Shown here piece by piece: positions 10,248 through 18,131 of a stretch of DNA of 64,000 nucleotides. The stretch is from positions 1 through 64,000 of the forward strand of contig JAOPYI010000122.1 in the NCBI GenBank assembly GCA_025964675.1. The letters are read 5' to 3'. A model generated the notes under the pieces. It saw only the letters and a program-made list of their open reading frames with translations, had not been told where the DNA came from and did no database searches. The DNA is from Sphaerisporangium sp. (GTDB lineage: Bacteria > Actinomycetota > Actinomycetes > Streptosporangiales > Streptosporangiaceae). How positions within the stretch are numbered: position 1 is the first letter of the stretch; the number at the start of each line of letters is the position of its first letter. The position numbers were made by a program, and so were the translations under genes.

Positions 10248-11216
10248 TCAGCGGCCGGTGCGGCTTGTGACGATGACCTGGACGGTGCGCTCCAGAGCGT
10301 AAGCAGGATCGGTGCCGCCGCCTTTGACCTGCTCGTCGGCGACCGCGACGGCCTGCATGGCGCGGGCGATGCCTTCAGGTCCCCAGCCGTTGAGCTGGCG
10401 CTTCACCCGGTCGATCTTCCATGGGGGCATGCCGACATGGCTCGCGAGCTGCCCACCACGCAGGTTGCGAGGAGCGCTGCCCACCTTCGCCAGTGACCGC
10501 ACCCCTCCCGCCAGCGCGCTCACGATCAGCACCGGGGCGACTCCGGTCGCCAGCGCCCATCGAAGCTGTTCGAGCGCTTCCCCCAGCTTCCCCTCGACCG
10601 CCTTGTCGGCGACGGTGAACCCGCTGACCTCAGCCCTGCCTCGGTGGTAACGCGCGACGGCGGCCTCGTCGACGGCCTTTCCCGGGGTGTCGAACGCCAG
10701 CTGGCTGCACGCGGCGGCCAGCTCTCGAAGATCACTGCCCACCGCATCGAGAAGCGCCTGGGCGGCGTCCGCGTTCATCGAACGGCCGGCGTTCCTCATC
10801 TCGGCCTTGATGAAGTCGAGGCGTTCGCCCGCCTTGGTGAGCTTGGTGACGGTGACAACGGCGGCCCCGGCCTTCTTGACGCCGTCGACGAGGGCCTTGC
10901 CCTTGACGCCACCCGGATGCACCAGAATGACGACGGCGTCCTCGGACGGCGCCTTGGTGTAGGCCACGACCTCGGCGATCACGTCCTTGACCAGGTCCTG
11001 CGCGGACCGGAACACCACGATGGTGCGGTCACCGAACAGGGACGGGGACGTCATGCGGGTCAGGTCCCCGAACTCGACCTTGCCGCCGAACAGATCATGC
11101 ACCTGAGCAGCCGGGTCACTGGAGCGTGCAGCCGCGATCACCGAGCTCACCGCCCGGTCGGCAAGCAACTCCTCGTCGCCGACCACGAGCGTCACAGGTG
11201 CTGGGTCCGTCGCCAT
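10248..11216 (-). CDS. holA: DNA polymerase III subunit delta
   Basis: Clamp-loader subunit that opens the beta sliding clamp at the replication fork. The product is 322 aa from the ATG at 11216 (MATDPAPVTLVVGDEELL); an open frame upstream to 11303 is not needed. The GDEELL motif, the central STVVVF-like core and the C-terminal helical collar domain (LIVSALAGGVRSLAKV, PPWKIDRVKRQL) match HolA. It lies on the opposite strand to the exporter and ends 22 bases from it. Order holA-comEC-comEA is the usual actinobacterial arrangement apart from the small gene between holA and comEC. Confidence 0.95.
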   Translation of the reverse strand: MATDPAPVTLVVGDEELLADRAVSSVIAAARSSDPAAQVHDLFGGKVEFGDLTRMTSPSLFGDRTIVVFRSAQDLVKDVIAEVVAYTKAPSEDAVVILVHPGGVKGKALVDGVKKAGAAVVTVTKLTKAGERLDFIKAEMRNAGRSMNADAAQALLDAVGSDLRELAAACSQLAFDTPGKAVDEAAVARYHRGRAEVSGFTVADKAVEGKLGEALEQLRWALATGVAPVLIVSALAGGVRSLAKVGSAPRNLRGGQLASHVGMPPWKIDRVKRQLNGWGPEGIARAMQAVAVADEQVKGGGTDPAYALERTVQVIVTSRTGR

Positions 11217-11510
11217 GCGAGCAGCATGCCATGCCCGAACACCCCAACGGCAACCACAACCGCTGCCCGTACGCCGAGGGCCGGCGATCCCTATTCGCGC
11301 CACCAGGACCCCGGAGATCGAGCCCCCGTCTTGGCAACCGCATTAAGGTCACCCACGCTTTGATAGATCCAAGGCCTTCAACACAGGCCCGGCCACCACA
11401 GTGCCTTCCTCTCGTACCAGGGGTAACGCTGCAAGTCAGCGTCAATTCAACTGCAGGTATCCTCGGCCAGTCTGGATGCAACGGAGACCGAAAGAGGAGG
11501 TGAAAGCACC

Positions 11511-11660
11511 ATGAACACCAATCCACACCGTCACAGCTGTCCCCGCTGCGGAGCGATGCTCGACGACGGTCCCATCCTTTACCGCTGCGCCGCGTGCCGT
11601 CGTTCGGTCTACGCCGCCGACCTCGACACCGAGTTCCACACAAAGCACAAGGCCGCCTGA
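11511..11660 (+). CDS. Small zinc-ribbon protein, 49 aa
   Basis: A 49-codon ORF with an almost perfect ribosome binding site (AGGAGGTGA at 11495-11503, seven bases before the ATG). The product contains CPRCG at residues 10-14 and RCAACR around residues 25-30, two CxxC pairs able to bind one zinc ion, followed by a histidine-rich tail EFHTKHK. Two CxxC knuckles in about 20 residues is the pattern of small zinc-ribbon proteins that often bind nucleic acid or partner proteins. Codon use is normal for the window. It faces comEC convergently. The function is unknown; that it is a real gene is well supported by the ribosome binding site. Confidence 0.75.
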   Translation: MNTNPHRHSCPRCGAMLDDGPILYRCAACRRSVYAADLDTEFHTKHKAA

Positions 11661-11681
11661 CGACGCCCCTTCCAGCGGGAG

Positions 11682-11722
11682 GATCCGGCCCGGCAACCTC
11701 GAAGCGAACCTCCGGCCGGGAC
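11682..11722. terminator. Possible bidirectional terminator between zinc-ribbon gene and comEC
   Basis: CCGGCC (11685-11690) and GGCCGG (11714-11719) can pair across a 23-base loop between two convergent genes. No T run follows, so the call is tentative. Confidence 0.3.
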
Positions 11723-11760
11723 GTGGTGACAGATGGGTGCCCGTCGGGATGAGAGCACGA

Positions 11761-14364
11761 TCAAGGACCTCGGGGGACGATTGCCAGGTGACCATGGTCC
11801 GCCACGATCGCGAGGTCACCTCCCTGGTCGGTTCGGTAGACGCGCATCCCCAGGCCACGCAGGCGGTTCAACGTGAGGGGGGCGGGATGACCGTAGTCGT
11901 TGTCCGCTCCGACGCTGATCAGCGCGGCCCGAGCGCCTGTGGCGGCCAAGAAGGCCGGATCCTGTCGTGCGGATCCGTGATGGGGAACCTTCAAGATGTC
12001 GGCCTTCGGCAGGCCGCGCCGCAGCAGCTCAGCCTGAGCCTCGGTCTCGACGTCCCCGGACAGCAGAGCCGACCCGGCGGGCCACCGCACATGGATGACG
12101 ATGCTGGCGTTGTTGGCCATCGCTCCTTCCCCGGGGCCTGCCGGGACGGCCTCCGCGGCGGGGCCGAGAACCCTTAGCGAGACAGGGCCTAGATTCCACG
12201 CCATCCCTGGAAAAGCCACCCATTCGGGAACGCGGCGGCGGCCGAGATCGGCGGACACCCGTGCGCTCTCCTGTCGTGGCTCGTGACCTGGGCTCACCAC
12301 CACGGCCCCCACCGCCCGGCCCTGGAAGACTCCGTCGAGACCACCGACGTGATCGAAGTGCGGGTGGGTGAGGATGATCAAGGGCACCTGTCTCACCCCG
12401 AGCGCACGGAGGCAGCGGTCCACGGACACGGGATCCGGGCCGGCGTCGATCACCACCGCCCGTGCTCTCCCGGTGTTCAAGACGAGCGCGTCTCCCTGGC
12501 CGACATCGCATGACACCAGAAGCCATGCCGGCGGCGGCCACGACGCCACGATCGGACGTATCAACACCACGGCGAGGACCAACCCGGCTGCGACGGCGCA
12601 CACCATCAGGCGCCATGCCGCGCGGCGTAGCAGAAACCAGGCGACTCCGGCGGTGAGTCCGAGCAGGAGCAAGCCGATCGCTCCCCCAGGCCACGGCAGC
12701 GTCGCGGCGGGAAGGCCGGCAGCCTGCCGTGCCACCCAGATGATCCAGCCGACGGCGTATCCAGCGGGCCGTACAAGCCACCGCGCGGCCTCCACGCTGA
12801 CAGGTGCCACGACAGACCCGGCGAACCCCAGAACCGTCGCTGGAGCGACGGCCGGCCCCGCCAGCAGGTTCGCCGGGATCGCGACAAGCTCCAGCTCGCC
12901 TGACATGAGCACGAGAAGGGGCGTCACCGCCGCCTGAGCGGCACACGGCACGGCTATCGCCTCGGCGACCCAACGCGGCATCCTCAGGGCCATACGGTCG
13001 CGCCACCGGGGCGCCAGCACCAGGATGCCTCCGGTCGCGAAGACGGAGAGCGCGAAGCCGTACTCCCGGGCGAGTGCCGGGTCGAACAGGATCAACCCCA
13101 GGACGGTCGCCGACAAGGCGGCGACGCCGTCCCTGGAACGCCCCGTGCCCATCGCCACCGCGGCCATCGAGCCCATCACCAGCGCACGGAGCACGCTCGG
13201 CGACGGCCGGGCGACCACGGCGAATCCCAGCATCGCCGTGACCGCGAGGATGGCCCGTACGGCCAGGGGCAGCCCTGCGACCCGCCCCACGGCGATCACC
13301 GCACCGGCGATCACCGCGAGGTTCGCCCCGGACACCGCCGTCAGGTGGCTGAGCCCGGCCGTTTTGAGGTCGTTCTTGACCTGTTCCTCCATGAGAGACA
13401 CGTCACCGACGACAAGGCCTGGCAGGAGCCCGCGCTCGGCCGGCGGCAGCACGGCCGCGGCGTCCCTCAACCCGGCGCGAAGGGCCGCGGCGACCCGTTG
13501 TGGCGGGGAAGGCCCGCTCAGCACCTCTGGTGGCTCTCTGACCAGGAGGATCCCTGCCGTGAGCTCTCCGGGATCCGCCGGGCCCAGCCTGCCCCGGACC
13601 CTTATCCGCTGGCTGGGCAGGAGAGCGACCCAATCGGCCCCCTGGGCGAACACGACCACGGGTGCCATGGTCGTGAACCGCGCCCCGGAGGTTTCGACGC
13701 GCTCGGCCGACCCTTCGACGATCACGCGGTCCCGCCGGACGAGGCCACGGTGACCTGGGAGGATCCTGGGATCGCCGGTCAGCGTCATCTCGACCGTCAC
13801 CGCCGCCCGCCTCGCGGCCAGCTCGGCCACCGGCCCCGTGCTGACCGCGTGCACCCGGAACGCCACCGCTCCCGCTACCGCGGCAACACACCCGAGCACA
13901 GCAAGAAGCACATTCCCCCACCCGGCCTCCAGACCTCCCTCCAAGCGCCGCCACCCGCTCCGTAGCAGCTGACCCCGGTCTCCACCCCACCGGCGGCGAT
14001 CCCCACCCCGCGCCATCCCGGCCCGGCTCGACCGGCCACCCTGACCACTCGGCCGGAACCGACCCCGGTGGAAAGCGAGAAGCGCCATGATCACCGCAGC
14101 GGTGACAGCCGTGATCAAGCTGGTACGGACGGAACAGCCGAGCAGCACGAGGGAGGTGCCCCACGCAGCGAGCGCGGGCAGCCCGAGGCGCATGGAATAC
14201 GCCTGGAGATGGTCGTGTCCCGATCTGGCCCCTACCTTCGGGCTGGTATCTCCCCGTATGCCGTCATCGTTGTGCGGGCTTCGGCCCGGTTTCGTGGAGG
14301 CTTCCGGCCGGCCCGCCGGGCTGCCACTTCGTGCTCCGGGCGAGGAAGGCGAGTGGGACGTCAT
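11761..14364 (-). CDS. comEC: ComEC/Rec2 family competence protein
   Basis: Polytopic membrane protein of 867 aa that, in competent bacteria, forms the channel for single-stranded DNA uptake. After a roughly 55-residue cytoplasmic leader come three membrane segments with an extracellular OB-like domain, then the Competence core with many hydrophobic helices and the LSHLTAVSGANLAVIAG motif, and a C-terminal metallo-beta-lactamase-like domain with THPHFDHVGG and a HHGS motif. The start overlaps the comEA stop by four bases, which supports the first ATG; an internal ATG at codon 58 is the alternative. Actinomycetes carry this pair without proven natural competence, so uptake in this strain is only inferred. 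Confidence 0.93.
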   Translation of the reverse strand: MTSHSPSSPGARSGSPAGRPEASTKPGRSPHNDDGIRGDTSPKVGARSGHDHLQAYSMRLGLPALAAWGTSLVLLGCSVRTSLITAVTAAVIMALLAFHRGRFRPSGQGGRSSRAGMARGGDRRRWGGDRGQLLRSGWRRLEGGLEAGWGNVLLAVLGCVAAVAGAVAFRVHAVSTGPVAELAARRAAVTVEMTLTGDPRILPGHRGLVRRDRVIVEGSAERVETSGARFTTMAPVVVFAQGADWVALLPSQRIRVRGRLGPADPGELTAGILLVREPPEVLSGPSPPQRVAAALRAGLRDAAAVLPPAERGLLPGLVVGDVSLMEEQVKNDLKTAGLSHLTAVSGANLAVIAGAVIAVGRVAGLPLAVRAILAVTAMLGFAVVARPSPSVLRALVMGSMAAVAMGTGRSRDGVAALSATVLGLILFDPALAREYGFALSVFATGGILVLAPRWRDRMALRMPRWVAEAIAVPCAAQAAVTPLLVLMSGELELVAIPANLLAGPAVAPATVLGFAGSVVAPVSVEAARWLVRPAGYAVGWIIWVARQAAGLPAATLPWPGGAIGLLLLGLTAGVAWFLLRRAAWRLMVCAVAAGLVLAVVLIRPIVASWPPPAWLLVSCDVGQGDALVLNTGRARAVVIDAGPDPVSVDRCLRALGVRQVPLIILTHPHFDHVGGLDGVFQGRAVGAVVVSPGHEPRQESARVSADLGRRRVPEWVAFPGMAWNLGPVSLRVLGPAAEAVPAGPGEGAMANNASIVIHVRWPAGSALLSGDVETEAQAELLRRGLPKADILKVPHHGSARQDPAFLAATGARAALISVGADNDYGHPAPLTLNRLRGLGMRVYRTDQGGDLAIVADHGHLAIVPRGP

Positions 14365-15161
14365 ACGCGGACCTTTTCGCGGAGCTCGGCGAACTTTCTC
14401 TCGCCGATGCCCGTGACGTCTCGGAGCTGATCGACGCTCTGGAATCCGGCGTGACTCTGACGGAACTCCACGATGCGGCCGGCGAGCACCTGTCCTACGC
14501 CAGGCAGCGTCTCGAGCTGGCCCGGAGTCGCGGCGTTCAGATCGAGCACTTCGCCGGCACCGGACATGGGAGTCGTCGCAGGGAATGTCGTCGGGGCGGA
14601 GCCACCGGGGGCTCCGACGATGATCTGCTCACCGTCGGCGAGCTTTCGGGCGAGGTTGAGCCCTCCAGCGGACGCCCCCGTGCGGACGCCGCCTGCGGCG
14701 GTCACCGCGTCCGCCACCCTTGACCCGCTCGGGAGCGTGATCACACCCGGCTTCCTGACCTTACCGGTCACGTGAACGATCACCTGGGCGCTTGGGGACG
14801 GCGTCGCGAACGGAGGCCGAGGCTGCGGACCGCCCAAGGAGATGGACGCACTGCCAACGGGGATCGGTGGACCGAGTGGTTCGGCCACTGGTCGTGACCG
14901 CCAGGCGTAGACGCCCCCGACCAGGGCCGCCAGCACCCCGAGAAGCAACAGCACCCGTAGGCCCGGACGGCCCGGATCGAGAAGCGGCCCGTGCTCGGCC
15001 ACCGCGTCAGCCAGCCGGGACCGTAGGGATCGGAAGGGGATCGCTTCCGACCGAATATGAGGGCTCAGTGCGCGCAGCCGCGACTCAGCGACGTCGCTCT
15101 CCGGAGGCCTGTCCGCTGTTCGCACGAGAGCGACCGTAGGCGACCCGATGCCCGCGCCCAC
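14361..15161 (-). CDS. comEA: ComEA family DNA-binding protein
   Basis: Membrane-anchored DNA receptor partner of ComEC, 266 aa. It has a single membrane helix at about residues 67-87 (VLLLLGVLAALVGGVYAW), a proline-rich linker, an SLBB domain (VTGKVRKPGVITLPSGSRV onward) and a C-terminal helix-hairpin-helix DNA-binding domain (LDLNAATPGQLETLPGVGQV ... LRDVTGIGERKFAEL). The cytoplasmic N-terminus of about 65 residues is longer than in Bacillus ComEA. It is translationally coupled to comEC by an ATGA overlap. Confidence 0.93.
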   Translation of the reverse strand: MGAGIGSPTVALVRTADRPPESDVAESRLRALSPHIRSEAIPFRSLRSRLADAVAEHGPLLDPGRPGLRVLLLLGVLAALVGGVYAWRSRPVAEPLGPPIPVGSASISLGGPQPRPPFATPSPSAQVIVHVTGKVRKPGVITLPSGSRVADAVTAAGGVRTGASAGGLNLARKLADGEQIIVGAPGGSAPTTFPATTPMSGAGEVLDLNAATPGQLETLPGVGQVLAGRIVEFRQSHAGFQSVDQLRDVTGIGERKFAELREKVRV

Positions 15162-15200
15162 CCACCGAATGGCGTTCTGTGGATGGTGAGCCCGTGGAGG

Positions 15201-16061
15201 TTACGGGGAGCCGGGGAGGGTGGGGGTTGTGGTGATGCCCAGCATGCCGGGGCCGACGTGGACGCCGACGACCGCGCCGACCTCGACCACCCGGAGCCTC
15301 GCCAGGTTGGGGATCCGTTTCGCGAGGTGGTCCGCCAGCACGCGGGCGCGCCCCGAGGCCACCAGGTGGTGCACCGCCACGTCCACCGGTTCCTCCCCCG
15401 CCGCCCGTACCGCGAGGTCCTCCAGCCGCGTGATCGCCCGTCCTGAGGTACGCACCTTCTCCAGCGGCGCGATCGTCCCCTGGGTGATGTGCAGCAGCGG
15501 CTTGATCGCGAGGGCGGACCCGAGGAGGTTCGCCGCCGCCCCGAGACGTCCCCCCCTGCGCAGATGCTCGAGGGTGTCCACGTAGAAGAAGCTCTTCGTC
15601 GCCTCGGCGCACGCCCGCGCGACCGCCACCACATCGCTCCGGGCGCCACCGCGACGGGCCGCCTCCGCCGCCGCGAGCACCGGGAAGCCCAGCCCCATGG
15701 CCAGCGACCTGCTGTCGACGACGTCAACGGGGATCAAGGCGTCCTGGGCCGCGATCCTCGCCGAGTCGACCGTGCCGGACATCGCACCGGACAGGTGGAC
15801 GGACACGACGCCTGTCGCGCCTCGCGCCGCGGCGAGCTCGTACGCGTCGGCGAAGCGCTGGGGGGCCGGCCGGGACGTGGAGACGGGGGACCACTCACGG
15901 AGCGCCGTGGCGACCCCCTCGGGGTCGATCTGGGCGACATCGTCGAGCATGCGACCGCCGACGATCACCTGGAGCGGGATCACGATGACGCCGAGCCGCT
16001 CGAGCTCCTCGGGATCGAGGTAGGCGGTGGAATCGGTGACCACGGCGACCGCTTGCGACAT
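15201..16061 (-). CDS. DegV family fatty-acid-binding protein
   Basis: A 286-aa DegV/FakB-type protein that binds a fatty acid and typically presents it to a FakA kinase. The ATG at 16061 starts MSQAVAVVTDSTAYLDPEE, which carries the conserved TDS of the family; the open frame continues upstream only as a shadow of hutI. Other family features are the SRPAPQRF loop, SVHLSGAMSGT and the VDSRSLAMG segment. It follows comEA on the same strand with 39 bases between and completes the conserved holA-comEC-comEA-degV block. No fakA kinase is in the window. Confidence 0.92.
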   Translation of the reverse strand: MSQAVAVVTDSTAYLDPEELERLGVIVIPLQVIVGGRMLDDVAQIDPEGVATALREWSPVSTSRPAPQRFADAYELAAARGATGVVSVHLSGAMSGTVDSARIAAQDALIPVDVVDSRSLAMGLGFPVLAAAEAARRGGARSDVVAVARACAEATKSFFYVDTLEHLRRGGRLGAAANLLGSALAIKPLLHITQGTIAPLEKVRTSGRAITRLEDLAVRAAGEEPVDVAVHHLVASGRARVLADHLAKRIPNLARLRVVEVGAVVGVHVGPGMLGITTTPTLPGSP

Positions 16062-16099
16062 GCCCGAAGGGTACTCCCAGAGGGCCCGTGCGGCAGGGG

Positions 16100-17308
16100 T
16101 TACTGGACGGGGGTGCCGCCGCGCCAGACGCGGCGGGGCTTCAGGCCGAAGCCCCAGGCGAACGCGCCTTCGTGGTCGGCGTCCCACTGGACGATGTCGG
16201 CCAGGCGGCCGGGAGCCAGGACACCCCGGTCGGGCGCGCCGAGCACCGTGGCGCCGCCGAGAGTGGCGGCCCGCAGAGCCTCGCCGACGCTGATGCCGAA
16301 GGCGGCCACGGCCAGGCTGATCACCAGGGACATCGAGGTGATGCCGCAGTGGCCGGGGTTGTGGTCGCTGCCGAGCGCGACCGTGACGCCCTGGGCGAGC
16401 ATGCGCCTGACCGGAGGCAGGTTGCCCTGCTGCAGGGCCGTGCCGGGGCACACGACCGCGGGCACGCCGTACCTCGCGAGAAGGGCGATGTCCTCTTCGG
16501 AGGTGTTGTGGAGCAGGTCGGCCGACGCGCAGCCGAGCTCGGCCGCGAGCTGGACGGCGCCGCGCCGCTTGTCGGTGCCGGCGTGGATGCGCGGCAGCAG
16601 GCCGACGTTGCGGCCGGAGGAGAGGACCCAGCGGGCCTCGTCGGTGGTGAAGTGACCGTCGTCGCAGTAGACGTCGACGCTGTCGGCGCCCGCGGCGGCG
16701 GCGTCGCCGCACCAGGAACCCACGGCCTCGACATAGTCACGCTGGCGCCCGAAGTACTCCGGGGGCACGACATGGGCGGCGAGGAACGTGACGTGCACCC
16801 GCGGCATCATGGGCTCTTTCTCGAGCTCCCTGAGCAGGCGGACGTCGGCCAGCTCGCCGTCGCGGGTGAGGTGGTAGCCGGTCTTGGCCTCGACGGTCGT
16901 GGTGCCGTTGAGCAGCCAGTCGCGCAGTCGCTCCCTGACGCCGTTGCACAAGGTCCACGGGTCGGTGCCCCGGGTGACCGTGACGGTGGAGCCGATGCCA
17001 CCGCCCGCGGCGGTGATGGCGCTCGGTGTGGAGCCGCCGGAGCGCATGGCCAGCTCGGCATAGCGGTTGCCCGCGTAGACGGGGTGGGTGTGCGCGTCGA
17101 TGAGGCCCGGCGTCACGAGAGCGCCGCCGAGGTTCTCGACGTGGTCGACGTCGACGATGTCGTCAACGACACCGGGGACGCTCTGCGGCAGGTCGGCGGC
17201 GCGGCCGACCCAGGCGATCCGGTCGTTGTGAACGAGGATCGCGGCGTTGCTGCACACGTCGTTGCCGGTCCAGAGCCGGCCGATGTTGGTAAGAAGCCGA
17301 ACCGTCAT
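16100..17308 (-). CDS. hutI: Imidazolonepropionase
   Basis: Third enzyme of histidine degradation: hydrolyses 4-imidazolone-5-propanoate to N-formimidoyl-L-glutamate in the cytoplasm. It is an amidohydrolase-fold protein of 402 aa. DAHTHPVYAGNR carries the metal-binding HxH, EAKTGYHLT the substrate loop, and AAHVVPPEY, HAGTD and SDHNPGHCG the remaining active-site segments. The ATG at 17308 (MTVRLLTNIGRLWTG) fits the family N-terminus; an ATG at 17341 in the same frame would add 11 residues. No other hut gene lies nearby, although a small ORF with a strong ribosome binding site ends four bases before it. Confidence 0.93.
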   Translation of the reverse strand: MTVRLLTNIGRLWTGNDVCSNAAILVHNDRIAWVGRAADLPQSVPGVVDDIVDVDHVENLGGALVTPGLIDAHTHPVYAGNRYAELAMRSGGSTPSAITAAGGGIGSTVTVTRGTDPWTLCNGVRERLRDWLLNGTTTVEAKTGYHLTRDGELADVRLLRELEKEPMMPRVHVTFLAAHVVPPEYFGRQRDYVEAVGSWCGDAAAAGADSVDVYCDDGHFTTDEARWVLSSGRNVGLLPRIHAGTDKRRGAVQLAAELGCASADLLHNTSEEDIALLARYGVPAVVCPGTALQQGNLPPVRRMLAQGVTVALGSDHNPGHCGITSMSLVISLAVAAFGISVGEALRAATLGGATVLGAPDRGVLAPGRLADIVQWDADHEGAFAWGFGLKPRRVWRGGTPVQ

Positions 17309-17312
17309 GGCA

Positions 17313-17414
17313 TCACCGCCCGGCCGAGGCCGTGAAGACATCCGGGAACGCCGCCGCAGCCCAGCTCAGGCCGGGCGCCACGCCCGCTGGGTCCGCTCCG
17401 TTTCCGGACGTCAT
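17313..17414 (-). CDS. Putative 33-aa upstream ORF coupled to hutI
   Basis: An ORF of 33 codons begins MTSGNGADPAGVAPGL and ends with TGA four bases before the hutI ATG. AGGAGA (complement of 17422-17427) sits seven bases upstream of its ATG, a far better ribosome binding site than hutI itself has. Third codon positions are almost all G or C, as in real genes here. It is in a different frame from hutI, so it is not an N-terminal extension. It could be a translational-coupling leader or a small protein gene. No homologue is recognised. Confidence 0.5.
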   Translation of the reverse strand: MTSGNGADPAGVAPGLSWAAAAFPDVFTASAGR

Positions 17415-17495
17415 TGGGGGGTCTCCTGATCTCATCCGCACTCGTGTGCGACGACGGTATCGCCGGGATCATGGCCAGGCGAATTCAGTTCAGTT

Positions 17496-17525
17496 ACGTT
17501 ATTTCACAGGTCGGCTTGCTGTACA
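17496..17525 (-). promoter_or_regulatory. Possible hutI promoter
   Basis: On the reverse strand TGTACA (17520-17525) and TAACGT (17496-17501) are 18 bases apart. That would place the transcript start near 17489, about 75 bases before the upstream ORF. Confidence 0.35.
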
Positions 17526-18087
17526 GGGTTATTGAGAAGAACGCCCCTGCTTAGCGTCGGAGTCCCGCGCCCCGGCATGTCGAAAATCTGCCCCCGGGTA
17601 ACGCCTGGTGCCGGCTTAGCCCCTGCTGTAACAGCAGTCACACGCCTCATCATGCGAAACCAGCGCCAGAATGTCTCGTCAGGGTTTGTATATCGTAGCA
17701 ATAATCAAGCCTCGCGGGCCACAGTCGTTTTCCTGCGCCTTTGCGAGGTTTCCCCTACGCCGTAGGGCTTCTACGACGTTTCGCACCATTGATCCCAGCC
17801 TGGGCGTTTATTCCCCCACGCCCAGGATCTTCAGAGGTCTCAGTGTAACCTCTCTGAAGAGCACTATCTTGGGTATTCGAACATTGGGTTGGCCCGGGAC
17901 CTGTCTTGGCCGTGCAGGAGAATACCAGCAGGCATCACGTCGAAGCGCTGTCGCGGGACAACGAGGAACGCGTCCTCGATCGCCGCGTGAAGATCTCCAA
18001 TGAGCTCCCCGCGCGGTCGCCGCGGACATGCTCAAGAAGTTCCGGGAGAGGACGACGTCGCCGTCGTCGCCCCGCGGCGTACCGGCT
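17526..18087. other. Gene-poor intergenic stretch with palindrome and hairpin
   Basis: No convincing gene is present in these 560 bases between hutI and hflX, and the base composition is less GC-rich than the coding DNA. Two structures stand out: a perfect 15-bp palindrome CTGCTGTAACAGCAG (17623-17637), and an imperfect hairpin with arms 17829-17838 and 17848-17859. A possible small broken reading frame lies at 17906-18089, open in one frame up to about 18000 and in another from an ATG at 18000 to a TGA at 18087-18089. It is not called as a gene. Confidence 0.5.
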
Positions 18088-18120
18088 GAGAACGCGGGGG
18101 CCTCACGACCCCCGCGTCTC
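18088..18120. terminator. hflX terminator hairpin
   Basis: GAGAACGCGGGGG and CCCCCGCGTCTC pair almost perfectly (one bulged base) around an eight-base loop. The hairpin lies 12 bases beyond the hflX stop codon. No long T run follows, which is common for terminators in this kind of genome. Confidence 0.65.
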
Positions 18121-18131
18121 CAGGCGAGCGA

